This document shows positions 8,260 to 17,480 of a stretch of DNA of 56,298 bases, one piece after another. The DNA comes from an uncultured Bacteroidales bacterium. Lineage in GTDB: Bacteria; Bacteroidota; Bacteroidia; Bacteroidales; Marinilabiliaceae. Position numbers and translations under genes: made by a program. The stretch spans positions 1 through 56,298 of the forward strand of contig CALAUL010000057.1 of NCBI GenBank assembly GCA_937892255.1, given 5' to 3'. The notes beneath the pieces were generated by a model. The model saw only the letters and a program-made list of their open reading frames with translations. It was not told the DNA's origin and did not search any database. Numbering within the stretch: position 1 is the first letter of the stretch; each line of letters begins with the position of its first letter.

Positions 8260-9624
8260 TCAGTTTTTGAAAGAGTGTATAGGAGCCGGAATGCGTCCTT
8301 TACGAGCTATAAAGTCATTGCAACTAAAAGCATTGACCGGCATTATAGGGGCGTAGCCAAGCAGACCTCCAAATTCGACTGTCTCACCAACGTTCTTGCC
8401 TATTACAGGAATGATACGAACAGCTGTTGTCTTTTGGTTTATCATGCCAATAGCTGTCTCGTCAGCAATTATGCCAGATATGGTCGAAGCAGGTGTGTTG
8501 CCCGGAATGGCTATCATATCAAGACCTACGGAACAGACACATGTCATGGCTTCAAGTTTCTCTATAGTGAGAGCGCCACATTCTACGGCGTCAATCATGC
8601 CTTGGTCTTCGCTTACAGGAATGAAGGCCCCACTAAGACCTCCAACATACGACGAAGCCATTATGCCTCCTTTTTTCACCTGGTCATTGAGCAGAGCCAA
8701 AGCTGCTGTTGTACCCGGAGCACCGGGATGTTCCAAGCCTATCTCCTTGAGAATGTCAGCAACAGAGTCGCCAACTGTAGGTGTGGGTGCTAATGAGAGG
8801 TCAATAATGCCGAAAGGAATTCTCAGACGACGCGATGCCTCTTGTGCAACAAGTTGTCCGACGCGTGTTATCTTAAATGCCGTCTTCTTGATAGTTTCGC
8901 ATAGCACTTCAAAACTCTTGCCTCGTATCTGCTCGAGAGCATATTTGACAACGCCCGGTCCGCTGACGCCGACGTTGATGATAGCGTCAGTCTCTGAGAC
9001 GCCATGGAATGCACCCGCCATGAACGGATTGTCGTCGGGAGCATTGCATAGAACAACAAGTTTGGCACAGCCCAAAGAGTCTCTGTCTTTTGTCATCTCG
9101 GCTGTTTGCAATATGATGTCGCCCATGAGGCGTACAGCGTCCATGTTGATGCCTGTTTTGGTCGACCCTACAACAATGCTTGAGCATATATGTTCTGTCA
9201 CGGACAATGCTTTAGGTATGGAGCGAATGAGGTGTTCGTCGCTCTGAGACATGCCTTTGCTGACGATAGCTGAATAGCCGCCGAGGAAGTTGATGCCAAG
9301 TTCTCGGGCGCAACGGTCAAGTGTAAGGGCTATCTGAACGTAATCGTCGGGTGTCTTGCAGGCCGAACCTCCAACTAAGGCTAAAGGAGTTATGGAAATT
9401 CGTTTGTTGACTATGGGTACACCATATTCGCGTGAAATCTCTTCGCCAACGCGCACCAAGTCTTTGGCCAAACGTGTTATCTTGTTATAAATATTCAGAC
9501 ATAGAGTATCGAGGTTGCCATCGGCGCAATCTAAGAGGTTAATACCCATTGTGATGGTACGAACATCGAGATTCTCGTGCTCGATCATCTTGTTTGTTTC
9601 AATAACTTCGGAGATGTTTATCAT
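8260..9624 (-). CDS. UPF0210 (DUF711, PFL-like) family protein
   Basis: A 454-aa soluble protein, full length for UPF0210, a family distantly related in fold to pyruvate formate-lyase-type enzymes but of unknown activity. Recognisable segments are NLDVRTITMGINLLDCADG near the start, the glycine-rich ALVGGSACKTPDD, VGVSGPGVVKYAL, FGIIDLSLAPTPTVGDSVAD and GGLLGYAPIMPVN near the end. It begins 8 nt after the UPF0237 gene, forming the two-gene unit seen in many anaerobes. No catalytic role is assigned in the knowledge I have; the constant pairing with an ACT domain suggests control by a small ligand such as an amino acid. Confidence 0.9.
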   Translation of the reverse strand: MINISEVIETNKMIEHENLDVRTITMGINLLDCADGNLDTLCLNIYNKITRLAKDLVRVGEEISREYGVPIVNKRISITPLALVGGSACKTPDDYVQIALTLDRCARELGINFLGGYSAIVSKGMSQSDEHLIRSIPKALSVTEHICSSIVVGSTKTGINMDAVRLMGDIILQTAEMTKDRDSLGCAKLVVLCNAPDDNPFMAGAFHGVSETDAIINVGVSGPGVVKYALEQIRGKSFEVLCETIKKTAFKITRVGQLVAQEASRRLRIPFGIIDLSLAPTPTVGDSVADILKEIGLEHPGAPGTTAALALLNDQVKKGGIMASSYVGGLSGAFIPVSEDQGMIDAVECGALTIEKLEAMTCVCSVGLDMIAIPGNTPASTISGIIADETAIGMINQKTTAVRIIPVIGKNVGETVEFGGLLGYAPIMPVNAFSCNDFIARKGRIPAPIHSFKN

Positions 9625-9632
9625 AGCGATAC

Positions 9633-9905
9633 TTAGATACGATGCATTTTATCAAATATATCTTCTCTTTGACACTTGATTTGAACGCCAAGAGCTTTGC
9701 CTATTTCATTGAGGTCATTGCCAACCTTTTCAAAAGACTTTGTCATGTTTGCCATGTCGACAATCATCATCATGTTGAAATATTCTTGAACGATAGTCTG
9801 TGATATATCGAGGATATTGATATTCGACTCGGCCAAATATGTGCATACTCTTGCAATAATACCAACAGTATCTTTACCCACTACGGTTATTATAGTTTTG
9901 TTCAT
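9633..9905 (-). CDS. UPF0237 ACT-domain protein
   Basis: A 90-aa protein that is one ACT domain. The fold signature is KTIITVVGKDTVGIIARVCT, then ESNINILDISQTIVQEYFNM and a second strand of MMMIVDM. ACT domains bind small ligands, mostly amino acids, and regulate partner enzymes. It lies directly upstream of the UPF0210 gene in the same transcript, so it is the likely regulatory partner. A TACCTTTG -7 box is at 9942-9935. Confidence 0.9.
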   Translation of the reverse strand: MNKTIITVVGKDTVGIIARVCTYLAESNINILDISQTIVQEYFNMMMIVDMANMTKSFEKVGNDLNEIGKALGVQIKCQREDIFDKMHRI

Positions 9906-9934
9906 TGGTTATATTAGTTGTTGTTTTCAGCCGA

Positions 9935-9942
9935 CAAAGGTA
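9935..9942 (-). promoter_or_regulatory. -7 box of the UPF0237-UPF0210 operon
   Basis: TACCTTTG on the minus strand, 29 nt before the UPF0237 ATG, exact to TAnnTTTG. No clear -33 box is found; the expected position falls in the 3' end of the MgtC-like gene. Confidence 0.45.
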
Positions 9943-9953
9943 CAAAACAACTT

Positions 9954-10670
9954 CTAAGATTGCATGTTTATGCTGATGATTTTTGAGTCGTTGTGTAGGT
10001 TGTCGATGAGAAGTTTTTGTGGTGTTTTAGATATGACCGTAACTTTGAATGTTATTACAGCTTCGTTTTTGACGTAATCTACGGAGTAAGTCACGTTGTT
10101 GACTTTGATGCCGGAACGGCATATCATCTGTTTGATATGGTCGAAGTCGGGTGATGCATCGGCATATTTGACAATAAGCATTCTGTTGGCTCCATCAATG
10201 ACTAGTTTTTGTTCTAACTTCTCAACAGTCACGAGGACGAATATTGTAAACAATGTGGCAATTATTGCTCCGCTGTATAATCCGGCACCTACGGCAAGAC
10301 CGATGACCGCCGTTTGCCAGATACAAGCTGCCGTTGTCAGACCTTGAACACTGCCTTTCCCGCGCATAATGGCGCCTGCACCCAAGAAGCCTATGCCGGT
10401 GAGAACTTGTGCCGCAATACGTCCTGGATCGCCATTAAGAAAGTCTGGGTAAATCTGTGGTATCCAAATAGATATCAACATAGCACCTGTTGAGCCGGTA
10501 CAGATAAGAGAGAATGTTCTCAATCCAGCATCGCGTCTGCGTATTTGTCTCTCAAAGCCTATCACTATGCCCAGTAAAAGACTGAAGGATAATCGTATAA
10601 TGGTAGAGCCAATTGTGATATCTGTTGTGTTGATGCTTTGCCATACTGTATGTAATATGTAGTCTGTCAT
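9954..10670 (-). CDS. MgtC/SapB family membrane protein
   Basis: A 238-aa inner-membrane protein. Residues about 20-150 form the MgtC domain of several hydrophobic segments with the family motifs LGIVIGFERQIRRRDAGLRT, LTGIGFLGAGAIM and QGLTTAACIWQTAVIGLAVG. The soluble C-terminal region (about 160-238) is ACT-like in pattern. Family members act in Mg2+ limitation or modulate membrane ATPases, but the transport role is disputed, so I do not assign a substrate. It stands 48 nt downstream of the divergently unrelated UPF0237 promoter and is probably transcribed alone. Confidence 0.9.
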   Translation of the reverse strand: MTDYILHTVWQSINTTDITIGSTIIRLSFSLLLGIVIGFERQIRRRDAGLRTFSLICTGSTGAMLISIWIPQIYPDFLNGDPGRIAAQVLTGIGFLGAGAIMRGKGSVQGLTTAACIWQTAVIGLAVGAGLYSGAIIATLFTIFVLVTVEKLEQKLVIDGANRMLIVKYADASPDFDHIKQMICRSGIKVNNVTYSVDYVKNEAVITFKVTVISKTPQKLLIDNLHNDSKIISINMQS

Positions 10671-11022
10671 GGTAGATTGTTTTTAGAGAAGATAATATCG
10701 TTTAACGTGGAAGATGTTTTAATTGTTTTAGAAGTTGTATGGAATTTTTCTCGGACGTCAATCCTGTGACATATCTAAAAAACAGAAGAGTAGAGATGTC
10801 GAATAAAGTTTGTAGAGCAATTCAATCATAATTTGTATAGAACCTACTTTCACGCATTTGAGTGTCAGAATAATTTTTAAAACTCGCAATAAAAAAAGCT
10901 CGGCAAATAAAGATTTTTTTCTTTATTTAGAGAAACATTTATATATTTGTGTCGTTCAAATAATAAACTTTGGGCTACAGAAAGAGTATACAAAACATAG
11001 TCAAATTTTATAAACAAGAAAC
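10671..11022 (+). promoter_or_regulatory. Divergent intergenic region with mdh promoter
   Basis: The gap between the MgtC-like gene (minus) and mdh (plus). The mdh promoter is TTTC (10918-10921), 20 nt, TATATTTG (10942-10949), leaving a leader of about 70 nt. I see no clear promoter for the MgtC-like gene and no other structure in this stretch. Confidence 0.55.
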
Positions 11023-11952
11023 ATGAAAGTAACAGTAGTTGGAGCAGGAAACGTAGGTGCTACATGTGCAGACGTTTTGGCTTACAGAGAGATCGCAAAT
11101 GAGATTGTGGTTCTCGACATTAAAGAGGGTGTGGCAGAGGGTAAAGCTCTTGACATTTTCCAGAAGTCTCCTATCACCATGTATGATTCACGTACAATAG
11201 GTGTTACAAACGATTATTCGCGTACTGCAGATTCAGACGTTGTTGTTATCACATCAGGTCTTCCTCGTAAGCCGGGAATGAGTCGCGACGACCTTATCGG
11301 TGTTAATGCCGGTATTGTGAAATCAGTTACAGAACAGGTAGTAAAGTACAGTCCTAATGCTGTTATCGTAATTGTGTCAAATCCGTTGGACGTAATGACA
11401 TATCAGGCACACCTCACATCAAAGTTCCCACGCACTAAAGTTATTGGCATGGCGGGTGTTCTTGATACAGCACGTTACAAAGCATTCTTGGCAGAGGAGC
11501 TTGGGGTTTCTGTTAAGGACATTCAGGCTGTTCTCCTTGGCGGACATGGTGACACAATGGTTCCACTTCCACGTTACACGACAGTGGGCGGTATTCCTGT
11601 TACAGAACTTATCGATCCTGCGAAACTTGATGCTATCGTTGAGCGTACAAAGACGGGTGGAGGAGAACTTGTTAAGCTTATGGGCACATCTGCATGGTAT
11701 GCTCCGGGTGCTGCAGCAGCACAGATGGTTGAGGCTATCGTTCGTGACCAGAAGAGAGTATTCCCTGTATGCGTGAAGTTAGAGGGTGAATATGGTATCG
11801 ATGATTGCTATCTCGGTGTACCTGTTGTTTTGGGTAAGAATGGTGTTGAAAAGGTTATTGAACTCAAACTTGATGAGGACGAGATGAAGCTTATGCAGGT
11901 AAGCCGTCAGCACGTACTCGACGTTATGAAGGTTCTTGATAACATGAAATAA
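11023..11952 (+). CDS. mdh: Malate dehydrogenase (NAD-dependent, LDH-like type)
   Basis: A 309-aa oxidoreductase interconverting oxaloacetate and malate, working with the fumarase of this window in the reductive branch to fumarate and succinate. The N-terminal Rossmann motif VVGAGNVGATCAD gives the dinucleotide site, with the acidic VVLDIKEG that selects NAD. Substrate-binding arginines lie in SGLPRKPGMSRDDL; the catalytic His175 is in GGHGDTMVPLPR; VSNPLDVMTYQA is the conserved central loop. Length and motifs fit the LDH-like MDH group of Bacteroidetes. It is monocistronic, with a promoter upstream and a strong terminator at 12017-12053. Confidence 0.97.
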   Translation: MKVTVVGAGNVGATCADVLAYREIANEIVVLDIKEGVAEGKALDIFQKSPITMYDSRTIGVTNDYSRTADSDVVVITSGLPRKPGMSRDDLIGVNAGIVKSVTEQVVKYSPNAVIVIVSNPLDVMTYQAHLTSKFPRTKVIGMAGVLDTARYKAFLAEELGVSVKDIQAVLLGGHGDTMVPLPRYTTVGGIPVTELIDPAKLDAIVERTKTGGGELVKLMGTSAWYAPGAAAAQMVEAIVRDQKRVFPVCVKLEGEYGIDDCYLGVPVVLGKNGVEKVIELKLDEDEMKLMQVSRQHVLDVMKVLDNMK

Positions 11953-12016
11953 TGAGAACATTTGTGTAATGCAATTTTGAATTGCTTATCGACAGTTTGA
12001 CTTATTAAATATTATG

Positions 12017-12053
12017 GCACCAAAGGAGAATCGATTTCTTTTGGTGCTTTTTG
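12017..12053 (+). terminator. Terminator after mdh
   Basis: Stem GCACCAAAGG (12017-12026) with CTTTTGGTGC (12038-12047), followed by TTTTTG. Ten pairs with one G-U; a clear intrinsic terminator. Confidence 0.8.
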
Positions 12054-12075
12054 TTTATAATAAAATAAGTGTGCT

Positions 12076-13029
12076 ATGGCAAGTAAAGGTAAAACAACAA
12101 AAAAAAGCACATCTTCAAAAGACAATAGACGAAAAGGAAAGAAGATGTCGAAGAGTACGGTAATCATACTCTTTATTGTGTGTGTGATTTGCTATCTGTT
12201 GTATAACCACTACCTTAAAGAGTATCAGGTAGATGAACCGACAAAACAGATGACAGAGAACGCAGAACAAGGAGAGGAGCAAAAGAAAGAGTCTCAGAGC
12301 GTGACTAAAAATGACAATGTCAGTACTACTGTTGCTGAGTCTGTCGATGTAGTCTATAAGATAACACAGCCATCGTCTGTTGGGAAGAATCAGATTGTTG
12401 AGCACAAATCTTTTACTCTGTCATACAACGATAAATACGAACAAGCAGACTGGGTATACTATCTGCTCACAAAGAAAATGATAAACGGCGACGTAGAACG
12501 TACGGACGATTTCAGAGAAGACGAAGATGTCACGTTGGGTTCGGCTACAAAGGCAGACTATACAAGGAGTGGATATGATAGAGGGCATTTGTGTCCATCG
12601 GCAGATGTGCGTCATGACTTGGAAGCGCAGTCGGAGACCTTCTACATGAGCAATATGAGTCCGCAAGCTCCGGGTCTTAATCGCGGTGTGTGGAAAGAAC
12701 TTGAGGAACAGACAAGAAGTTATACTCTAAAATGTGATAGCGTGTATATTGTCACGGGACCGGTGTTGAAGGACGGACTTAAGACAATAGGCAAAACGAA
12801 TAAGGTAGCAGTGCCGGAGTACTATTATAAAGTCTTGTACTCGCCAAAAGATGGAGGACAAATATTGGCGTATCTGATGAAGAATGACAAATTGGAAGGA
12901 GAACCAAATGATTATTTAGTTTCGGTAGATGAGATAGAAAAGATGAGCGGATTGGACTTCTTCCCTGAAATCAAATCAGAAGAGAAGTTGGAAGCAAAGG
13001 TAGGAGATATACAATGGTGGACTAAGTGA
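12076..13029 (+). CDS. Membrane-anchored DNA/RNA non-specific endonuclease (NUC family)
   Basis: A 317-aa protein with a very basic first 25 residues, one membrane helix (STVIILFIVCVICYLLY, about 27-43), an acidic/Gln-rich linker to about 100 and a beta-beta-alpha-metal nuclease domain (about 110-300). The catalytic motif SGYDRGHLCPSAD places the general base at His171; the Mg-binding Asn lies in NMSPQAPGLNRGVW, about 25-30 residues later. Both are intact. The topology points to an envelope nuclease with its domain outside the cytoplasm, plausible for DNA scavenging, degrading incoming DNA or nucleotide use. It follows mdh after a terminator, and ends at another strong terminator, so it is probably its own unit. 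Confidence 0.9.
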   Translation: MASKGKTTKKSTSSKDNRRKGKKMSKSTVIILFIVCVICYLLYNHYLKEYQVDEPTKQMTENAEQGEEQKKESQSVTKNDNVSTTVAESVDVVYKITQPSSVGKNQIVEHKSFTLSYNDKYEQADWVYYLLTKKMINGDVERTDDFREDEDVTLGSATKADYTRSGYDRGHLCPSADVRHDLEAQSETFYMSNMSPQAPGLNRGVWKELEEQTRSYTLKCDSVYIVTGPVLKDGLKTIGKTNKVAVPEYYYKVLYSPKDGGQILAYLMKNDKLEGEPNDYLVSVDEIEKMSGLDFFPEIKSEEKLEAKVGDIQWWTK

Positions 13030-13043
13030 TAGTCATTACGATG

Positions 13044-13088
13044 AAAAAACTCGGATAGACAAAATCGAATTGTCTATCCGAGTTTTTT
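13044..13088 (+). terminator. Strong terminator after the endonuclease gene
   Basis: A perfect 18-bp stem: 13044-13061 pairs with 13071-13088, core ACTCGGATAGACA/TGTCTATCCGAGT, 9-nt loop, ending in a U-run. It lies 14 nt after the stop codon and separates the nuclease from the RND operon. Confidence 0.88.
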
Positions 13089-13138
13089 TGTGCCGTAAGA
13101 TAATATTTATTATTTCCACTTTTGTGTTCCTTTTTTTG

Positions 13139-13146
13139 TACATTTG
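13139..13146 (+). promoter_or_regulatory. -7 box before the RND operon
   Basis: TACATTTG, exact to TAnnTTTG, 23 nt before the adaptor start codon. The -33 position is T-rich but has no exact TTTG. It would be the only promoter I can see for the RND genes and possibly for susCD. Confidence 0.5.
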
Positions 13147-13169
13147 CGAGTTGAAACCTTACTACCACA

Positions 13170-14291
13170 ATGATGAAAATAAAACAAGTAGCAATTTGCG
13201 TAGTGTTGATAAGTTTGTTAACACCGTCATGCAATCAGACTGAGAAACAACAGAAAGCCGATTTGGCATATCCAACAATGGTCATAGAACGAAGTACCCG
13301 AATGTTGAAATCGGAGTATACAGCTACGATCAATGGTTGTCAGACCGTAGAGATACGTCCGCAGGTGAGTGGAATGATAACCGATATATGTATTAATGAA
13401 GGAGATTTAGTAAGGAAAGATTCTACACTTTTTATTATAGACCAAACGCCATACAAAGCAGCATACGAGATAGCAGTTGCCAACGTAAAAAGTGCGGAGG
13501 CCAATTTGTCGACGGCTAAGCTTATCTTGGATAGTAACAAAGAATTGTTTGAAAAAGATGTCGTTTCGGAATTTGACCTTATGACATCGCAAAATAACCT
13601 CTCTGAAGCAGAAGCGAAATTGGCTTTGGCAAAGGCCGAAGAGACTAATGCACGCAACAATTTGTCATACACCATGGTTAAGTCGCCGGTTAATGGTGTA
13701 GCGAGTATGATACCGTACAGAGTGGGAGCATTGGTGAGTAGCAATATATCACAGCCACTCGTCACAGTGTCGGACGACAGTCGTATTTATGCGTATTTCT
13801 CAATGGCTGAGAAACAGGTGCTTGACCTTATACAACGTTATGGCTCGCTGAAACAAGCTATCGCCGATATGCCGGAGGTAGACCTTATGATGAGTAACGG
13901 CAATGTGTACACACGAAAAGGCAGAATAAATGCAATAAGCGGAACCATAAATCAGTCAACAGGAGCAGTGAGCCTACGTGCTGTCTTTCCCAATCCTGAA
14001 CGACTTTTGCGCGACGGAGGCAGCGGAACGGTGATAATACCAAGTGAATATGCCGACTGTATCGTCATACCCCAAAGTGCAACGTATGAATTACAAGACC
14101 GCATATTTGTCTATAAAGTCGTAGATGAAAAAACAGTGTCGGTTCAGATAAAAGTGGCAGACCTCAATAACGGAAAAGAATACATCGTCACCTCGGGATT
14201 GGACGTAGGCGATGTGATAATATCAGAAGGAGCCGGCTTGGTGCGAGAGGGAATCAAGGTAAAGACATATAGTGCAGAGCAACAAAAGTAG
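13170..14291 (+). CDS. RND efflux periplasmic adaptor (membrane fusion protein, AcrA/MexA type)
   Basis: A 373-aa lipoprotein-like adaptor joining the inner-membrane pump to the outer-membrane channel. The signal peptide ends LLTPSC (Cys21). The first biotinyl-lipoyl half-motif is VEIRPQVSGMITDICINEGDL and the second is YTMVKSPVNGVASMIPYRVG, separated by an alpha hairpin rich in Ala, Glu and Lys (about 95-165). Beta-barrel and membrane-proximal domains follow, including GTINQSTGAVSLRAVFPNP. It is the first gene of the RND unit and is followed after 11 nt by the pump. No regulator of TetR or two-component type is nearby, so the trigger is unknown. Confidence 0.93.
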   Translation: MMKIKQVAICVVLISLLTPSCNQTEKQQKADLAYPTMVIERSTRMLKSEYTATINGCQTVEIRPQVSGMITDICINEGDLVRKDSTLFIIDQTPYKAAYEIAVANVKSAEANLSTAKLILDSNKELFEKDVVSEFDLMTSQNNLSEAEAKLALAKAEETNARNNLSYTMVKSPVNGVASMIPYRVGALVSSNISQPLVTVSDDSRIYAYFSMAEKQVLDLIQRYGSLKQAIADMPEVDLMMSNGNVYTRKGRINAISGTINQSTGAVSLRAVFPNPERLLRDGGSGTVIIPSEYADCIVIPQSATYELQDRIFVYKVVDEKTVSVQIKVADLNNGKEYIVTSGLDVGDVIISEGAGLVREGIKVKTYSAEQQK

Positions 14292-14302
14292 AGATACAAG
14301 TT

Positions 14303-17300
14303 ATGAAGATAAAGACATTTATAGATCGTCCGATATTGGCTTGTGTCATATCTATCGCGATACTTCTTCTCGGAGTAATATCCATATTCACCCTTCCGGT
14401 AGAACAATTTCCGGAGATAGCACCTCCGACAATAAGTGTTTCGACAAACTACGCCGGAGCAAATGCAGAGACAGTACAGAAGAGTGTCGTCATACCATTG
14501 GAAGAGGCTATCAACGGAGTTGAAGACATGATGTATATGGTGTCATCAGCAACAAATTCCGGTTCAGCAAGCATACAGATTTATTTCCGACAAGGCACAG
14601 ACGGAGATATGGCCATGGTCAATGTCCAAAACAGAATGGCCTCGGCGCAAGGACTTTTGCCGGCGGAAGTGACACGAAGTGGAGTTAATGTCCGCAAACG
14701 TCAGACAAGCCGAATAAAAATGTTGGCTATCTACAGTCCGGATAACTCTTTTGATAGAAACTTCATAAGCAATTACATGAAGATAAACGTCGAACCTCGT
14801 CTGTCGCGTGTGGCGGGAGTAGGAGAGGTCGACATCATGGGTAGTGACTACTCTTTACGAATATGGTTAGACCCGGGTAAGATGGCAAAATATGGACTTG
14901 TTCCGTCCGACATTCGCAATGTGCTTGACGAGCAGAATGTGGAATCTCCCACAGGAACACTCGGTGCCGATTCGGATAACACGTTTAGATACACACTACG
15001 TTATAGAGGACGTTATGACAAAGAGACGGATTACGAAAATTTGGTAGTAAAAGCAAATAGCGATGGAACTGTATTGCGTCTTAAAGATGTAGCACGTATA
15101 GAACTCGGAGCTCGTAGCTACGAATATATAGGTGAAGTAAACGGACATCCGGGAGTTACATGTATGATATCGCAGACATCGGGCTCGAATGCAAATGCCA
15201 TCATAGAAGAGATAGACAAAGTAGTCGAGCAGATACAACAAGATTTGCCCAAAGGACTGGTGATAGTTGACTTAATGAGTACAAAGGACTTCCTCGATGC
15301 GTCAATAAAGAATGTCGTGAAAACACTTATTGAAGCCATACTCCTTGTAATACTTGTCGTATATGTCTTTTTGCAAAGTATGCGTTCTACGTTTATTCCG
15401 GCTATATCTATCATAGTATCGTTGGTAGGAACATTTGCCTTCCTTGTAGTGGCAGGTTTCAGTCTGAATATGATAACACTCTTTGCATTGGTGCTTGTGA
15501 TAGGAACGGTAGTTGACGATGCCATAGTGGTCGTGGAGGCTGTACAAGCCAAATTTGACGAAGGTTACAAATCGTCGTATAAAGCAACTATTGACGCTAT
15601 GGGAGGAATAACATCAGCGTTGCTTACTACAACATTTGTCTTCATGGCCGTCTTTATTCCGGTCAGTTTCATGGGCGGAACGACGGGAACTTTCTACAAG
15701 CAGTTTGGTCTTACAATGGCCGTGGCAGTGGGTATATCGTTGATTAACGCTCTGACGCTTAGTCCTGCCCTTTGTGCTCTTATAATGACACCGCATAATG
15801 GCACCCAAGATGGTAAGAAAGCAAGTTTCTCAACACGTTTTCACATAGCATTTGAGTCAAGTTTCGGCCGATTGGTTTGTAAATACAAACGCGGAGCACA
15901 AGTCATGATACGACATAGATGGCTTGCAGTGTTATTGGTCGTCATAGCGAGTTGCGGACTCATGTATCTTCTACAAACTACAAAGACAGGTCTTGTTCCA
16001 AAGGAAGATATGGGCTCTATAAATGTCGATGTACAGACACCTCCCGGAACCAACTTGGAAGAGACAATGAAGGTTATGAGAGAGATTGACCGTCGTATTT
16101 CATCGATACCACAGATAGAGGTTTATTCCATGACAACAGGACGTGGCATGATGAGTGGTATGGGCTCTTCGAGTGGTTCGTTCTCAATACGTTTGAAAGA
16201 CTGGTCGGAACGCACAGGTTCGGAAGATGACTTGGAATCTGTGATGGACGAGATATACCGTCGAACTAATGACATTACGACAGCCAAGATAATAGTCTTT
16301 ACACGCGGTATGATTCCCGGATATGGTGTAAGTGGCGGTTTTGAATTGTATGTGCAAGACCAAAAAGGCGGTACGATAGAAGACCTTCAGACCGTTACAA
16401 ACAACTTTATCGAACGACTAAATCAGCGTGAAGAGATAGCGCGTGCTACGACATCGTTTGATACCAAATATCCGCAATACTTGCTCGAAGTAGATGCAGC
16501 ACGTTGTAAGAGAAATGGCGTATCACCGAGCGATGTCTTGGGAGTCATATCGGGATATATAGGCGGAAGTTATGCTTCCAATATGAACAGATTTTCGAAA
16601 CTTTATCGTGTCATGTTGCAGGCTTCGCCGGAGTTCAGACTTGACGAGAAGTCACTTTCAAACATCTTTGTTCGTAACGCTAATGGTGAGATGAGTCCTG
16701 TAAATCAGTATATTACTTTGACACGTGTATACGGAGCGCAATCAATATCACGATTCAACCTATTTACAGCCATTTCGGTCAATGGGCAGCCGGCCATGGG
16801 ATATAGTTCGGGAGAAGCCATAGAGGTAGTGAGAGAAGTAGCGGCAGAGGTCTTGCCAATGGGTTATGGTTTTGAATTTGGAGGTATGTCGAGAGAAGAA
16901 GCCTCTTCGGGCACGGGAGTCATGTTGATATTTGTAATATGTATCGTATTCATCTACCTTATATTGTGTGCATTGTACGAAAGCTTCCTTATGCCGATTG
17001 TGATATTGCTTTCGGTTCCCTTTGGATTGGCGGGAAGCTTCTTGTTCGCACAATTCTTTGGACTGGAGAACAACATATACTTGCAGATAGGCCTTTTGAT
17101 GTTGATAGGTTTATTGGCCAAGACTGCCATATTGCTTACAGAATATGCATCAGAACGACGCAGACAAGGCATGACAATAGTGCAGGCAGCAGTATCGGCG
17201 GCACAGGTCAGACTGCGTCCTATTCTCATGACGTCTTTGACAATGATTTTTGGTATGCTGCCAATGATGTTCGCTTCCGGAGTAGGCGCAAATGGCAATA

Positions 17301-17437
17301 TTTCAATAGGCGTCGGAACGGTCGGAGGTATGCTTATCGGAACAATAGCTTTGCTCTTTATCGTACCCTCTCTGTTTGTTATATTCCAACATATAGAGGA
17401 ACGTGTTATGCCAAAGAGAGATATAGAAAAAGAGTAA
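14303..17437 (+). CDS. RND efflux pump, inner-membrane subunit (HAE1/AcrB type)
   Basis: A 1044-aa proton-driven multidrug-type pump of standard length. It begins with the family hallmark FIDRPILACVISIAILLLG and VEQFPEIAPPTISVSTNYAG. The proton-relay aspartates of the fourth membrane helix are Asp405-Asp406 in GTVVDDAIVVVEA. The duplicated architecture (two periplasmic loops, two groups of six helices) is complete, and the C-terminal half carries LLAKTAILLTEYA and RLRPILMTSLTMIFGMLP. It sits between adaptor and outer-membrane channel genes. Homology to HAE1 pumps is firm; the substrate cannot be read from the sequence. Amphiphilic drugs or bile acids are only the usual guesses. Confidence 0.95.
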   Translation: MKIKTFIDRPILACVISIAILLLGVISIFTLPVEQFPEIAPPTISVSTNYAGANAETVQKSVVIPLEEAINGVEDMMYMVSSATNSGSASIQIYFRQGTDGDMAMVNVQNRMASAQGLLPAEVTRSGVNVRKRQTSRIKMLAIYSPDNSFDRNFISNYMKINVEPRLSRVAGVGEVDIMGSDYSLRIWLDPGKMAKYGLVPSDIRNVLDEQNVESPTGTLGADSDNTFRYTLRYRGRYDKETDYENLVVKANSDGTVLRLKDVARIELGARSYEYIGEVNGHPGVTCMISQTSGSNANAIIEEIDKVVEQIQQDLPKGLVIVDLMSTKDFLDASIKNVVKTLIEAILLVILVVYVFLQSMRSTFIPAISIIVSLVGTFAFLVVAGFSLNMITLFALVLVIGTVVDDAIVVVEAVQAKFDEGYKSSYKATIDAMGGITSALLTTTFVFMAVFIPVSFMGGTTGTFYKQFGLTMAVAVGISLINALTLSPALCALIMTPHNGTQDGKKASFSTRFHIAFESSFGRLVCKYKRGAQVMIRHRWLAVLLVVIASCGLMYLLQTTKTGLVPKEDMGSINVDVQTPPGTNLEETMKVMREIDRRISSIPQIEVYSMTTGRGMMSGMGSSSGSFSIRLKDWSERTGSEDDLESVMDEIYRRTNDITTAKIIVFTRGMIPGYGVSGGFELYVQDQKGGTIEDLQTVTNNFIERLNQREEIARATTSFDTKYPQYLLEVDAARCKRNGVSPSDVLGVISGYIGGSYASNMNRFSKLYRVMLQASPEFRLDEKSLSNIFVRNANGEMSPVNQYITLTRVYGAQSISRFNLFTAISVNGQPAMGYSSGEAIEVVREVAAEVLPMGYGFEFGGMSREEASSGTGVMLIFVICIVFIYLILCALYESFLMPIVILLSVPFGLAGSFLFAQFFGLENNIYLQIGLLMLIGLLAKTAILLTEYASERRRQGMTIVQAAVSAAQVRLRPILMTSLTMIFGMLPMMFASGVGANGNISIGVGTVGGMLIGTIALLFIVPSLFVIFQHIEERVMPKRDIEKE

Positions 17438-17480
17438 CGAATAAATGATACATTTAAAATAAATATCGACACGATAATAA

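Noticed and set aside
8122..8793. Plus-strand ORF of 223 codons
   Set aside because: Shadow of the phosphatase end and the UPF0210 gene; composition rich in Arg, Cys, Tyr and Ser without any domain pattern.
16939..17472. Overlapping ORFs of about 170 codons on both strands
   Set aside because: They lie inside the RND pump gene, whose frame is certain.
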